Shown here: positions 36,960 to 49,683 of the stretch, one piece after another | Layout: each line of letters begins with the position of its first letter | Numbering within the stretch: position 1 is the first letter of the stretch | From: Vibrio cyclitrophicus | GTDB lineage: Bacteria > Pseudomonadota > Gammaproteobacteria > Enterobacterales > Vibrionaceae | Assembly: GCF_024347435.1 (NCBI RefSeq) | Contig: NZ_AP025480.1 | Span: 2,108,001-2,172,000, forward strand | Direction of reading: 5' to 3' | DNA: 64,000 nucleotides | Program-made: the position numbers and the translations under genes | The notes under the pieces: model-generated | Database searches by the model: none | Told to the model about the DNA's origin: nothing | The model's input: the letters and a program-made list of their open reading frames with translations, nothing else

Positions 36960-38345
36960 TTACTTACGACGCCAAGTCGTGCCTTCTGGACCATCTTCCA
37001 GAACAATACCCAACTCGTTCAACTTGTCACGTGCAAGGTCAGCGTTAGCCCAATCCTTTGAAGCACGAGAATCATTACGTAGCTTAATCAATGCTTCAAT
37101 TTCTGCTACTTCGTCGTCATTACCAGCAGCATCACCTTTAAGGAAAGCTTCTGGGTCTTGATGAAGAATACCGATGATGTCGGCAAGTTCACGCATCAAT
37201 GCACCGAGAGCGCTTGCTTTTTCAATACTTTCTGTCTTGATACGGTTAATATCACGAGCCATTTCAAACAGCACTGAATAAGCTTCAGGTGTGTTGAAAT
37301 CATCGTTCATCGCAGTAGAGAAACGAGTTACATATTCTTCACCACCAGCCGGAGCTGCTGTTAGATCCAAGCCACGAAGTGACGTGTAGAGGCGTTCTAA
37401 TGAAGCACGTGCTTGATTTAGGTTATCTTCACTGTAGTTTAGTTGGCTACGGTAGTGGCCAGACATTAGAAAGTAACGTACCGTTTCGGCATCGTAATGA
37501 GCTAGCACATCACGAATCGTGAAGAAGTTGCCTAATGATTTAGACATTTTTTCTTTGTCTACCATTACCATACCACTGTGCATCCAAGTATTTACATACT
37601 GAGTACCATGTGCGCAGCAAGATTGTGCAATCTCGTTTTCGTGGTGAGGGAATTGTAGATCTGAACCGCCGCCGTGGATATCGAAGTGATTACCAAGAAT
37701 AGAAGAGTTCATTGCTGAACATTCAATGTGCCAACCTGGACGACCTGGACCCCATGGCGATTCCCACGTAGGTTCACCTGGCTTAGACATTTTCCAAAGA
37801 ACAAAATCTAATGGGCTGCGTTTTGCAGAGTCAACATCGACACGAGCACCAGCTTGAAGCTGATCTAAGTCTTGCTTTGAAAGCTTACCGTATTCATCGA
37901 ACTTCTTAACTTCGAACATCACATCGCCATTGCTTGCTACGTAAGCAAAGCCGCGTTGAATTAGCTTTTCTACTAACTCAATGATCTCAGTGATGAATTC
38001 TGTTGCACGAGGCTCTACATCTGGGCGTTTCATATTCAATGCATCGAAATCTGCATGCATTTCACCAATCAAGCGCTCAGTTAAAGAATCACAAGACTCG
38101 CCGTTTTCGTTAGCGCGTTTGATGATCTTGTCATCGATATCAGTAATGTTACGAACGAAGTTCAAATCGTAACCAAGGTAACGAAGGTAACGAGTTACTA
38201 CGTCGAAAGAAACGAACGTACGGCCATGACCAATATGACAGAGATCGTATATGGTTACCCCACAGACATACATACCGACTTTGCCAGCTGTAATTGGTTT
38301 GAATTCCTCTTTCTGTCTTGTGAGCGTGTTATATATCTTCAGCAT
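36960..38345 (-). CDS. cysS: Cysteinyl-tRNA synthetase
   Basis: A 461-residue class I synthetase that charges tRNA-Cys. The zinc/cysteine-binding [10 protein letters not shown] is followed by the signature HIGHGRTF; the second signature KMSKS is near residue 265. Other zinc ligands are in HIECSAM and HHENEIAQS. The C-terminal DALR and anticodon-binding parts are complete. Single gene, diverging from ppiB. Confidence 0.97.
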   Translation of the reverse strand: MLKIYNTLTRQKEEFKPITAGKVGMYVCGVTIYDLCHIGHGRTFVSFDVVTRYLRYLGYDLNFVRNITDIDDKIIKRANENGESCDSLTERLIGEMHADFDALNMKRPDVEPRATEFITEIIELVEKLIQRGFAYVASNGDVMFEVKKFDEYGKLSKQDLDQLQAGARVDVDSAKRSPLDFVLWKMSKPGEPTWESPWGPGRPGWHIECSAMNSSILGNHFDIHGGGSDLQFPHHENEIAQSCCAHGTQYVNTWMHSGMVMVDKEKMSKSLGNFFTIRDVLAHYDAETVRYFLMSGHYRSQLNYSEDNLNQARASLERLYTSLRGLDLTAAPAGGEEYVTRFSTAMNDDFNTPEAYSVLFEMARDINRIKTESIEKASALGALMRELADIIGILHQDPEAFLKGDAAGNDDEVAEIEALIKLRNDSRASKDWANADLARDKLNELGIVLEDGPEGTTWRRK

Positions 38346-38535
38346 GATCTCTATCTATTTTATGGATTAATCAAAAATAAGCTCGCAGTATAACAAGTCA
38401 TACCTTAATAGGTAATCCCCCAAAGCAGGAATTACCTCAAACATCTGAGTTAAGTGAATGATTTGGTGATTTGAAAGTCCGCCAACATGCGCTAGAATTC
38501 GAACTTCATATTAAAAAGACAGTAAGGTAACAATC

Positions 38536-39030
38536 ATGATCATCCTTCACACAAATTTTGGTGACATCAAAGTTCAACTTAACGAAGAAAAAGCACCAGA
38601 AACAAGCGCAAACTTTCTACAGTATTGCCGTGACGGTTTCTACGACAACACACTATTCCACCGTGTTATCGATGGTTTCATGATTCAAGGCGGTGGCATG
38701 ACTTCTGGCCTTAAAGAAAAAACGACTCGCGCTACAATCAAGAACGAAGCAAACAACGGCCTAGCTAACAAAGTAGGTACACTTGCAATGGCTCGTACTA
38801 TGGAACCACATTCAGCGAGCTCTCAGTTCTTCATCAACGTGAACGACAATTCTTTCCTAAACTTCCGTAGCGAAAGCCTAGACGGTTGGGGTTACTGTGT
38901 ATTCGCAGAAGTTGTTGAAGGTATGGACATCGTAAACAAGATTAAAGGTGTTAGCACTGGTTCTATGGGTATGCACCAAGATGTACCTCTAGAAGAAGTG
39001 ATCATCACTGGTACTACAATCGAAGCTTAA
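38536..39030 (+). CDS. ppiB: Peptidyl-prolyl cis-trans isomerase B (cyclophilin)
   Basis: A 164-residue cytoplasmic cyclophilin with no signal peptide. Catalytic segments [14 protein letters not shown] and [17 protein letters not shown] carry the Arg, Phe and Gln residues of the active site. AGTAAGGTAA precedes the ATG. Followed on the same strand by lpxH, with a terminator in the gap. Confidence 0.96.
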   Translation: MIILHTNFGDIKVQLNEEKAPETSANFLQYCRDGFYDNTLFHRVIDGFMIQGGGMTSGLKEKTTRATIKNEANNGLANKVGTLAMARTMEPHSASSQFFINVNDNSFLNFRSESLDGWGYCVFAEVVEGMDIVNKIKGVSTGSMGMHQDVPLEEVIITGTTIEA

Positions 39031-39088
39031 TTACTCGCTTTCGATTAGTATTAATCATTACCATTGGTGAACCGATAAATCAGGATAC

Positions 39089-39112
39089 AGGGAGCGAATC
39101 GCTCCCTTTTTT
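39089..39112 (+). terminator. Terminator squeezed between ppiB and lpxH
   Basis: AGGGAGCG (39089-39096), loop AAT, CGCTCCCT (39100-39107), then T to 39112. The lpxH ATG is only 7 nt beyond and has no clear ribosome site. Confidence 0.88.
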
Positions 39113-39118
39113 AGACCT

Positions 39119-39853
39119 ATGAAAACATATTTTATATCAGATCTGCACTTAGCCCCGTCGCGACCAGACATCACAGATTGTTTCTTAACCTTCATGAAAA
39201 ACGAAGCCGTAGAAGCGGATGCACTGTATGTACTTGGTGACCTTTTCGAGTTCTGGATTGGTGACGACGATACGAGCGATTTCGCTACTTCCATTCGCCA
39301 AGCATTTATTGATCTAGTTAACACTGGCGTGCCTTGTTATTTCACTCAGGGCAACCGGGACTTTTTAGTTGGTAAAAAGTTTGCCAAACAAACGGGCGTC
39401 CAACTACTAGATGAAGTTTCAACGATCGATATCTACGGACAAAAAGCCGTGGTATTACACGGTGATACCTTGTGCACTGAAGATGTAAAGTATCTCGCCT
39501 TCCGTGAAAAAGTACATCAGCCCTGGCTACAATGGGTATTCAATAGAATTCCATTCTTTATCAAAAAGAAAATTGTTTCTAAGGTTCAATCCGATATCAA
39601 GGACGACAAGCAGACTAAGTCTTTAGACATCATGGACGTAACACAACAAGAAGTTGAAAATGTGATGGCGCAAAATAATGTAGATCTCATGATCCACGGT
39701 CACACGCACCGCCCAGACATTCATAGGTTCAATACCAATAGTTGCACTAAAACTCGTATCGTACTTGGTGATTGGTACACGCAGGGCTCAGTTCTGGTAT
39801 TCACTCCGCAAAGTTTTGAACTACAGAATCGTGAGTTTAGCAACCGCTTTTAA
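39119..39853 (+). CDS. lpxH: UDP-2,3-diacylglucosamine diphosphatase
   Basis: A 244-residue calcineurin-like metallophosphatase at the inner membrane. It cleaves UDP-2,3-diacylglucosamine to lipid X in lipid A synthesis. All metal motifs are present: [17 protein letters not shown], the HGDT strand and GHTHRP. The ATG at 39119 comes straight after a strong terminator and lacks a Shine-Dalgarno, which is odd for an essential gene (see findings). Confidence 0.95.
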   Translation: MKTYFISDLHLAPSRPDITDCFLTFMKNEAVEADALYVLGDLFEFWIGDDDTSDFATSIRQAFIDLVNTGVPCYFTQGNRDFLVGKKFAKQTGVQLLDEVSTIDIYGQKAVVLHGDTLCTEDVKYLAFREKVHQPWLQWVFNRIPFFIKKKIVSKVQSDIKDDKQTKSLDIMDVTQQEVENVMAQNNVDLMIHGHTHRPDIHRFNTNSCTKTRIVLGDWYTQGSVLVFTPQSFELQNREFSNRF

Positions 39854-39976
39854 CGTCACTCCTCATCTTTCACATTGATTATTATTATGGGTCAGACTTT
39901 CTAAGATTGTAGATGGTAATTTTTCTCCAATTAGCTATTATCTCTGTATCAGAACTAAACCGAACACAGTACGAAG

Positions 39977-41194
39977 TTGAAATATTCATATGTAGCGCGT
40001 CAGCCAATACTCGATGCTGACAAGAAAACCATAGGTTACGAGTTGCTATTCAGGGACGGTCCTAAGAACACTTTCCCTGAAGTAGAACCGGAACTCGCTA
40101 CAAGCCGCTTGCTTTCCGATCACTTCCTATCAACTCACTATAATACGCTTGGTGATAAGTTGGGGTTCGTGAATTTTCCTTATGCAAGTCTGATTAACTT
40201 AGTCCCTACCCTCTTTCCGAAAGAAAGCCTCGTTGTTGAGGTTCTTGAAGATTGTGAACCAACGGACGAATTGCTTGAAGCGATCAAAACCATTTACGAC
40301 GCGGGTTATACCATCGCGCTGGACGACTTTGTGCCAAGCAAAGCATGGAAACGTTTCTTGCCTTACGTATCTATCATTAAATTTGATATTCGTTTGATCT
40401 CAATAATAAAAGCATCAATGTTCATGAACTCTATGAGAGAATTGGATATCAAGTTTCTTGCCGAAAAAGTTGAAACTTACGATGAGTATCAAGAAGCGAA
40501 ACAAGCCGGATTTTCTTATTTTCAGGGTTACTTCTTCAGTAAACCGGAAATGATCCAAACTCGCGCACTTAGTCCTGCTTTTCTGACTATCGTTCAGTTA
40601 CTAAAAGAAATAGCCCACGATCCTATCGATTTCAGTGAAGTCGAACGTTTGATCACATTGGATGTAACACTCTCTTATAAGCTACTCACCTACGTAAACT
40701 CTGCGGGCGGTTCAGCGACGACTATCCGTTCATTTCGCCAAGCACTCATTTACCTTGGGGAACAGAAACTGCGTAAGTTCGTTTCACTAGTGGCAATCGC
40801 ATCTGCGAAAGAAGATAAACCGGATTCACTTTATGGTTTAGCGGTACTGCGCGCTCGTCAATGTGAACTGTTAGTAGAAAAGATGAATGTGAAAGTTGAA
40901 CCTGGACAAGCCTTTTTAACCGGCATGTTCTCGCTACTCGATTCACTCTTTGATCAGCCTTTAAAGCAAGTATTGGACTCAGTACCCATCGATGAAGAGA
41001 TCAAACAAGCTCTTATTCAGCGTAAAGGTGTACTTGGTGCGATCATGGCGATGGTCATTGCGTACGAGCAAGCTCGCTGGGATGAAGCGACACGCATTCG
41101 TAAGCTGCTCAAACTGAGCGAAGCAGACCTCGGACAAGCGTATGATGAGGCCACTACTTGGGCTCAAGATCTGTTATCACCTTCATTGAAATAA
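39977..41194 (+). CDS. EAL-HDOD signalling protein (CdgJ/YuxH-like)
   Basis: A 405-residue cytoplasmic protein with an EAL domain (about residues 1-200) then an HDOD domain (about 200-400). The EAL signature reads YELLFR, so the Glu stays but Ala is replaced. Other phosphodiesterase residues look kept: FVNFPY, ALDDF, IIKFDI, AEKVET and YFQGYFF. It may therefore degrade cyclic-di-GMP, or just bind it. The layout equals V. cholerae CdgJ, which affects motility and biofilm. Starts with TTG at 39977; no better start is seen. Confidence 0.85.
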   Translation: MKYSYVARQPILDADKKTIGYELLFRDGPKNTFPEVEPELATSRLLSDHFLSTHYNTLGDKLGFVNFPYASLINLVPTLFPKESLVVEVLEDCEPTDELLEAIKTIYDAGYTIALDDFVPSKAWKRFLPYVSIIKFDIRLISIIKASMFMNSMRELDIKFLAEKVETYDEYQEAKQAGFSYFQGYFFSKPEMIQTRALSPAFLTIVQLLKEIAHDPIDFSEVERLITLDVTLSYKLLTYVNSAGGSATTIRSFRQALIYLGEQKLRKFVSLVAIASAKEDKPDSLYGLAVLRARQCELLVEKMNVKVEPGQAFLTGMFSLLDSLFDQPLKQVLDSVPIDEEIKQALIQRKGVLGAIMAMVIAYEQARWDEATRIRKLLKLSEADLGQAYDEATTWAQDLLSPSLK

Positions 41195-41312
41195 TACACT
41201 CCCTACAAAAACAGCAATAGAAACTAAGCTTTGGTGAGCGATCGTTTCTTGCTAAACTCCAATGCATTCATTTATGGCCTCTTAATCGAGGCCATTTTTA
41301 CAGGAACTGACT

Positions 41313-41837
41313 ATGTCTTTATGCCCTTGTGGTAGCAAAAATACTTACCAACAGTGCTGTGAATCCGCACATCTTGACCACAATTCAGTCGAAACACCTG
41401 AACAATTGATGCGCTCACGCTATTCTGCACATGTACTTGGTTTGGTTGATTATGTGGTTGCTACTTACCACCCGACTTGTAATGCAGAAGCGCAGAGAGA
41501 AGGTATTGCTGAATCCATTGATAGTGATTGGGCGGGTTTAGAAGTCATCGATACTGCCGCAGGTTCACATGAGAACGAAGGCTTTGTTGAGTTTAAAGCT
41601 TACTTCAACGACGGGGCTGAGCAGTTCTGTATGCAAGAACGTTCTCGCTTTGTTCGTGAAGACGGTATTTGGTTCTACATTGATGGCGCTTTCCCCAATC
41701 AAGAAAATGAACAAGAAGACGCAACACAACCAGAGATAGATCCTCGCCTAAACCAAACTGTAGAGAGCTTCAAGATCGGCCGCAATGACCCGTGTATTTG
41801 TGGTAGCAGTAAGAAGTATAAAAAGTGCTGCGGCTAA
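41313..41837 (+). CDS. ychJ: YchJ-family SEC-C motif protein
   Basis: A 174-residue protein with a zinc-binding SEC-C motif at each end: CPCGS...CC at residues 4-16 and [13 protein letters not shown] at the very C-terminus. The middle is an NTF2-like domain ([17 protein letters not shown]...). The SEC-C ends resemble SecA's tail and often bind ribosomes or SecB; the YchJ role is unsettled. ACAGGAACTG provides a ribosome site. Confidence 0.92.
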   Translation: MSLCPCGSKNTYQQCCESAHLDHNSVETPEQLMRSRYSAHVLGLVDYVVATYHPTCNAEAQREGIAESIDSDWAGLEVIDTAAGSHENEGFVEFKAYFNDGAEQFCMQERSRFVREDGIWFYIDGAFPNQENEQEDATQPEIDPRLNQTVESFKIGRNDPCICGSSKKYKKCCG

Positions 41838-41945
41838 CTCATGTGTCTAGGAAGTTAGATTAAGAGGAGAGTTTCCTGATGTCGCTTAGACTCCTCGGAA
41901 TGACGAGGCCTAAAGTCGAAGAGATATTCTCAAGAATTGAATGCT

Positions 41946-41983
41946 AAAAAAGCCCCGTAAACATAATTGTTTAAAGGGCTTTT
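41946..41983 (-). terminator. Terminator of the his operon
   Basis: AGCCC/GGGCT with inner AAACA/TGTTT, then on the minus strand six T. It lies about 40 bp past hisI. Confidence 0.8.
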
Positions 41984-42020
41984 ATTTATCTGTTACGTAG
42001 TCGATTAATCTAAAGAGAGC

Positions 42021-42667
42021 TTACTTATGGCGCTCTTTTAATTTGTTCACCACATCGTTCATCGATAAGCCTTGGTCTTGTAAAAGAACCATCAAGTGGT
42101 AAATCAAATCTGCTGATTCACACACTAATTCCGCCTTATCGCCCGACGTCGCCGCAAGCGCGACTTCAACGCCTTCTTCGCCCACTTTTTGCGAAATACG
42201 CTTGGTGCCACGGGCATATAAACTGGCAGTATAAGAAGACTCAGGGTCTGCGTCCTTGCGGGCAGCCAGTAGCTGCTCAAGCTGATGAAGCCACACCATC
42301 TGTGTTTCTTCTTGTTTGTCTCCATCCCAACACGTTGTTGTACCTGTGTGGCACGTTGGGCCAATGGGATTTACCTTAACAAGTAAAGTATCGTTATCGC
42401 AGTCCAAAGCGATGTTTTTCAGTTGCAATACGTTGCCCGACGTTTCACCTTTCGTCCAAAGACGCTCTTTAGTACGAGAGAAAAACGTAACATTGCCAGT
42501 TTCACCGGTTTTCTCAAGTGCTGCAGGGTTCATGTATCCCATCATTAACACTTGGCTAGATTGGTAATCTTGAACAATGGCAGGAACTAAACCATCTACT
42601 TTTTCCCAGTTAATACGCTCTGATAATGCGCCTACTGTTGTTTTTGATAAGCTTGCGGTTTCAAAAC

Positions 42668-42671
<4 letters not shown>
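42021..42671 (-). CDS. hisI: Phosphoribosyl-AMP cyclohydrolase / phosphoribosyl-ATP pyrophosphatase
   Basis: A 216-residue bifunctional HisIE enzyme carrying out steps 2 and 3 of histidine synthesis. The N-terminal cyclohydrolase half has [18 protein letters not shown] and the metal site DCDNDTLL with [12 protein letters not shown]. The C-terminal pyrophosphatase half has [13 protein letters not shown] and ESADLIYH. Last gene of the operon; its ATG overlaps hisF by 4 nt. Confidence 0.96.
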
Positions 42672-44160
<1,489 letters not shown>

Positions 44161-44203
44161 TTACATTCCTTATAGGGCAGCGTTAGCCGATGCCTAATCC
44201 TTA

Positions 44204-44818
44204 TTACAGCTCCAAGAAGTTTTGAATCAATTTAGAGCCTGCTTTTGACGAACGCTCTGGGTGGAACTGAACACCATAATAGTTGCCGCTTTGAACGGCA
44301 GCGGTAAACGGATTGCCGTAATCACATTGTGCGATTGTGTAGTCACCTACTGGCATTGCAAAGCTATGTACGAAGTAAAAATACTCGCCTTCTTCAATGT
44401 CTTTAAATAGCGGGTGATTCGGTGTTGCGGTTACAGTGTTCCAACCCATGTGTGGTAGTGGCAAATCACCCGTTTCAAGCAAGCGAACTTCGCCATCACA
44501 CAAACCTAAGCATTCCACTATCTCGTCGGCTTTTTGGCCTTTCTCTTGAGACAGTTTACCTAACAGTTGCATACCTAAACAGATACCAAGCAGAGGCTTC
44601 TCGACTTGCTTCACAAGGCTAACGAGGTCACGATCTTGCAAATTCTTCATTGCCTCACTTGCTGTACCTACACCGGGTAGGAATAACTTATCGGCAGCTA
44701 GAACAACTTTTGGTTCTTTCGAAATTTCAACTGCGTAGCCCAGACGTTCAATCGCAAACTTCACTGAGGAAACGTTGGCACAACCAGTATCAATAATAAC
44801 GACTTTTTGATCTTTCAT
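44204..44818 (-). CDS. hisH: Imidazole glycerol phosphate synthase glutaminase subunit
   Basis: A 204-residue class I glutamine amidotransferase that supplies ammonia to HisF. Nucleophile Cys in [10 protein letters not shown] near residue 80; His and Glu of the triad in VQFHPERS near residue 187. N-terminal [12 protein letters not shown] is typical. 24 nt after hisB. Confidence 0.97.
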   Translation of the reverse strand: MKDQKVVIIDTGCANVSSVKFAIERLGYAVEISKEPKVVLAADKLFLPGVGTASEAMKNLQDRDLVSLVKQVEKPLLGICLGMQLLGKLSQEKGQKADEIVECLGLCDGEVRLLETGDLPLPHMGWNTVTATPNHPLFKDIEEGEYFYFVHSFAMPVGDYTIAQCDYGNPFTAAVQSGNYYGVQFHPERSSKAGSKLIQNFLEL

Positions 44819-44842
44819 TGTTTTTCCTTGCTAACGTTAGCC

Positions 44843-45931
44843 TTACAGTACGCCTTTGCTGCTTGGTAACTCGTTACCTTCAACTTTAATTGCTTGACGA
44901 AGAGTACGACCAAACGCTTTAAATAGGCTTTCAATGATGTGGTGGTCATTATTGCCATTAGAAGAAAGGTGTAGCGTACAAGCTAGCGTATCGGTTAGAG
45001 AACGGAAGAAGTGAACCACCATCTCAGTCGAAAGATCACCCACTTGTTCGCGGCTGAACTTAGCATCAAATTTCAGGTATGGGCGGCCAGAAAGGTCTAG
45101 TGCACACTGCGCCAAACATTCATCCATTGGTAGACTGAAACCAAAGCGGCCAATCCCACGTTTATCACCTAGCGCATCTTTAAGTGCTTGGCCTAGAGCT
45201 AAAGCCGTATCTTCTACTGTGTGGTGATCATCAATGTGTAGATCGCCTTTCACAGTTAGATTCATCTGGAAACCACCGTGTGTCGCGATTTGATCAAGCA
45301 TGTGATCGAAGAAACCCATGCCCGTATCGATCTTGTTGCCACCGGTTTCATCAAGGTTTACTGCAACCTTGATATCAGTTTCTTTAGTCGTACGAACCAC
45401 TTCAGCAACACGTGCATTAACCGTCAGATCTTTAACAATCTGTGGCCAGTTAAGCGTACCTTCCGTTTCCGCATCTGGGCCATATTGAATCCCGCGAATT
45501 GCCATGTTCTCAGCAAGTTGAAGATCAGTCATTCGATCGCCAATCACAACAGAATGTTGAAAGTCGACTTTACCGCCCTGTAGATACTCTTTAACCATAC
45601 CCAACTTAGGCTTGCGGCAAGAGCAGTTGTCTTCGTCAAAGTGAGGACAAATAAGCACGTCGTCAAACTTAACGCCTTGAGACTCGAAAAACTCCATCAT
45701 CATATTGTGTGGTGCATCGAAATCTTCTTGTGGGTAGCTATCGGTACCTAAACCATCTTGGTTAGTCACCATCACTAAACGGTAGCCCGCATCTTGCAAT
45801 GCTAACAAGCTAGGAATCACGAGCGGTTCGAATTTTAATTTGTCTAAACGGTCTACTTGAAAATCGACTGGCGGCTCAACAATTAAGGTGCCATCACGGT
45901 CTATAAAAAGTATTTTCTGTTGTTTACTCAC
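44843..45931 (-). CDS. hisB: Histidinol-phosphatase / imidazoleglycerol-phosphate dehydratase
   Basis: A 362-residue bifunctional enzyme. The N-terminal HAD phosphatase has FIDRDGTL and a zinc loop [15 protein letters not shown]. The C-terminal dehydratase has the metal-binding [10 protein letters not shown] and NDHHIIES. This fused form is typical of gamma-proteobacteria. A 127 bp spacer to hisC (45932-46058) has no clear element. Confidence 0.97.
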   Translation of the reverse strand: MSKQQKILFIDRDGTLIVEPPVDFQVDRLDKLKFEPLVIPSLLALQDAGYRLVMVTNQDGLGTDSYPQEDFDAPHNMMMEFFESQGVKFDDVLICPHFDEDNCSCRKPKLGMVKEYLQGGKVDFQHSVVIGDRMTDLQLAENMAIRGIQYGPDAETEGTLNWPQIVKDLTVNARVAEVVRTTKETDIKVAVNLDETGGNKIDTGMGFFDHMLDQIATHGGFQMNLTVKGDLHIDDHHTVEDTALALGQALKDALGDKRGIGRFGFSLPMDECLAQCALDLSGRPYLKFDAKFSREQVGDLSTEMVVHFFRSLTDTLACTLHLSSNGNNDHHIIESLFKAFGRTLRQAIKVEGNELPSSKGVL

Positions 45932-46058
45932 TTGAACTTCCTTTTAATTTTAAATCTGGTGGCCTAGCTAAAATCAACCGCTAACCCAAATGTCTGATTC
46001 ATTGGCCAGCTATGCTGATTAAACACAACTGTCCAATGTGATTACTGGTAAGCCTTCG

Positions 46059-47108
<1,050 letters not shown>

Positions 47109-48404
47109 CTACTTCGCTCTATTTAACTTTTCAACTCGGATAGTCACAGCACGCTTGTGAGCATCCAAACCTTCGGCTTCAGCCATCGTCACCACTGTTG
47201 GTGCTAGACCTTTCAAGCCATCGGCTGTTAGTTCTTGTACTGTCATACGTTTAGAGAAATCTGCTAAACCTAGGCTCGAATACGTTTTGGTGTAACCGTA
47301 GGTTGGCAATACGTGGTTTGTACCTGATGCATAATCACCTGCAGACTCTGGAGACCAGTCACCCAAGAATATTGAACCTGCATTATCTAGCAACGGCAAC
47401 AACTCACGTGGATTCTTGGTTTGAACAATTAAGTGCTCAGGACCGTAGAAGTTCGAAATTGCGATAGCTTGAGTGATTGATTCTGAGATGATAATCAAGC
47501 TAGATGCTAATGCTTGCTGAGCGATGTTAGCGCGAGACAACTCTTTCAGTTGTTTCTGCACCGCATCCGTTACTTGATCAGCAATAACCGGAGACGGCGT
47601 AACCAAGACAACCTGAGAATCAGGGCCGTGTTCCGCTTGGCTCAATAAATCCGCAGCGATGAAGTCTGCATCTGCAGTTTCATCTGCAATCACCATCACT
47701 TCTGATGGACCAGCAGGCATGTCAATTGCAGCACCACGGAAGTCATTGCTGACTTGGCGTTTCGCTTCCGTTACATAGGCATTACCCGGGCCGAAGATCT
47801 TATCGACTTTAGCCACACTCTCGGTACCGTAAGCCATTGCCGCAACCGCTTGACCACCACCAACGTTGTAAACCTCGTCGATCTTACAAAGCTTAGCGAC
47901 ATACAAGATTTCATCAGCAATTGGTGGAGGCGAACACAAGACAACTTTACGACAACCCGCAATCTGAGCGGGTACACCTAACATAAGAACCGTTGACGGA
48001 AGTGGCGCACTCCCACCAGGAATATAAAGACCAACCGTATTAATCGCGCGCGTTACCTGCTCACACAAAACGCCAGGTTGAGTTTCAACCTTAATTGACT
48101 GAGGCTTCTGAGCTTCATGAAACTTAGCAATATTGCTATAAGCTTGCTCTAGCGCTTGCTTCATTTCTGGTGTTAGACGAGCACACGCCTCTTCAATCTC
48201 ATTCGAAGTAACTCGAATTGATTCAGGAGTCACACGATCGAACTTTTCAGTCAGTTCTTTGAGTGCGGCGTCGCCTTCATTTCGTACTTTTGCAATAACA
48301 TCAGAAACAGTCGCTGTGATGTTTGCACCTTCAGTAATAGCTGGACGCTCTAATACCGAGTCTTGCTGTGATTCACTTAAAGATTGCCAAACAACGGTTC
48401 TCAT
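47109..48404 (-). CDS. hisD: Histidinol dehydrogenase
   Basis: A 431-residue zinc-dependent NAD enzyme doing the last two oxidations to histidine. Recognised by [50 protein letters not shown] with the zinc Gln/His, and GTNHVLPT. Three starts (GTG 48410, ATG 48407, ATG 48404) are possible; 48404 is best spaced from GGGG. The first overlaps hisG's stop. Confidence 0.96.
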   Translation of the reverse strand: MRTVVWQSLSESQQDSVLERPAITEGANITATVSDVIAKVRNEGDAALKELTEKFDRVTPESIRVTSNEIEEACARLTPEMKQALEQAYSNIAKFHEAQKPQSIKVETQPGVLCEQVTRAINTVGLYIPGGSAPLPSTVLMLGVPAQIAGCRKVVLCSPPPIADEILYVAKLCKIDEVYNVGGGQAVAAMAYGTESVAKVDKIFGPGNAYVTEAKRQVSNDFRGAAIDMPAGPSEVMVIADETADADFIAADLLSQAEHGPDSQVVLVTPSPVIADQVTDAVQKQLKELSRANIAQQALASSLIIISESITQAIAISNFYGPEHLIVQTKNPRELLPLLDNAGSIFLGDWSPESAGDYASGTNHVLPTYGYTKTYSSLGLADFSKRMTVQELTADGLKGLAPTVVTMAEAEGLDAHKRAVTIRVEKLNRAK

Positions 48405-48409
48405 CATCA

Positions 48410-49306
48410 CTACCCCATCATTTTTTCGATTGGTAATACTAGAATCGAGCTTGCACCCAACTCTTTCAGCTGTTCCATAGTTTCCCAGAACAAGTTCTCA
48501 GTACTTACTAGGTGAACGGCAACTTTGTCTTTATCTGTAGATAGAGGAAGAACAGTAGGATCTTCAGCTCCAGGCAATAGCGCTTTAATTTGCTCTAATT
48601 GAGACGTTGGTGCGTGAAGCATGATGTACTTCGACTCTTTCGCTTGCTGAACACCTTGCATACGAGTCAGTAGTTTTTCAATTAATGCTTCTTTGTCTGC
48701 ATCAAATTCGCCGGTGCGTTGAATTAACGTTGCTTTAGATTGAAAAATAGCTTCTGCTTCTTTTAGGCCATTCGCTTCTAGCGTAGCGCCTGTAGAAACC
48801 AAATCTGCGATAGCGTCCGCTAGTCCAGCTCGAGGTGCTACTTCAACTGAGCCTGTTAGCATACAAGTGCTGAATTCAACACCCTGCTCATCCATGTAGG
48901 CTTTTAGTAGTTGTGGGTAGGTTGTTGCAATACGTTTACCCGCTAGGTCTTGTGGGCCGTTGTATTCTTCATCTTTGTTGATAGCGATAGAAAGGCGGCA
49001 ACCACCGAAATCTAAACGACGTAGTGTGTGAAATTGCGATGGCTCTTTTAGAGCAACGCGGTCTAGGCGAACTTCTTCTAGCTCATTTTCACCAATGAAA
49101 CCTAGGTCAACCACACCGTCCATGATAAGACCTGGGATGTCATCATCACGAACCAGTAACAAGTCGATTGGCATATTAAGTGAATGAACCACTAGGCGCT
49201 CACCCATGATGTTAAATTTAACACCACATTTTTTAAGTAAGTCTTGGCACTCTTTACTTAAGCGACCTTTCTTTTGAATTGCGATTCTTAGGCGTTGTGT
49301 CTGCAT
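48410..49306 (-). CDS. hisG: ATP phosphoribosyltransferase (long form)
   Basis: A 298-residue first enzyme of histidine synthesis, joining ATP and PRPP and inhibited by histidine. The long form ends in an ACT-like regulatory domain and needs no HisZ. The catalytic GRLSKE and PRPP loop ([23 protein letters not shown]) are present. ATG 49306 follows GGGATA; the frame to 49324 needs a TTG. Confidence 0.96.
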   Translation of the reverse strand: MQTQRLRIAIQKKGRLSKECQDLLKKCGVKFNIMGERLVVHSLNMPIDLLLVRDDDIPGLIMDGVVDLGFIGENELEEVRLDRVALKEPSQFHTLRRLDFGGCRLSIAINKDEEYNGPQDLAGKRIATTYPQLLKAYMDEQGVEFSTCMLTGSVEVAPRAGLADAIADLVSTGATLEANGLKEAEAIFQSKATLIQRTGEFDADKEALIEKLLTRMQGVQQAKESKYIMLHAPTSQLEQIKALLPGAEDPTVLPLSTDKDKVAVHLVSTENLFWETMEQLKELGASSILVLPIEKMMG

Positions 49307-49362
49307 TGCTGTATCCCTGTGCAAATATTTGAATTTATTGATTATTTAAAAGTGCTAAAACT

Positions 49363-49401
49363 AAAAAACCCTCGGAAGACTTTGTCGTCCCGAGGGTTTA
49401 A
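49363..49401 (-). terminator. his operon attenuator
   Basis: AACCCTCGG (49367-49375) and CCGAGGGTT (49390-49398), then on the minus strand six T, about 60 bp before hisG. A competing hairpin lies upstream (CCGGGAG 49425-49431 with CTCCCGG 49440-49446). Together with the His-rich leader this is a classical attenuation region. Confidence 0.93.
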
Positions 49402-49470
49402 ATCTAAATTCTTTGACTTAACCTCCGGGAGAATTCTTGCTCCCGGGTATACGTAAATCTCCCCGAAAGA

Positions 49471-49503
49471 CTAGATAGGGTGATGATGGTGATGAATGTT
49501 CAT
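49471..49503 (-). CDS. hisL: his operon leader peptide
   Basis: A 10-residue leader MNIHHHHHPI followed by TAG. Five consecutive histidine codons would stall ribosomes when His-tRNA is short, favouring the anti-terminator. Too small for ordinary gene finding; position ahead of two hairpins and hisG makes it clear. Confidence 0.93.
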   Translation of the reverse strand: MNIHHHHHPI

Positions 49504-49635
49504 TACTAATTTACGCATACTTATAAGCTCTTAGGTTGTTTGCTGTCTTGTCTCCACACTAACTAAGCTGACATCCTTTTTCAACCATTTATTCGAACTT
49601 TTTTCACTAAAACTCAAATTAATTTAACAGGTACA

Positions 49636-49664
49636 AAAAAGGGAAGCCGCAGCCTCCCTTTTCA
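49636..49664 (-). terminator. Intrinsic terminator of the NhaC-family carrier
   Basis: On the minus strand GGGAGGC, loop TGCG, GCTTCCC, one G-U pair, then six T. Confidence 0.88.
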
Positions 49665-49683
49665 TTATTCAATCAGATGATGA

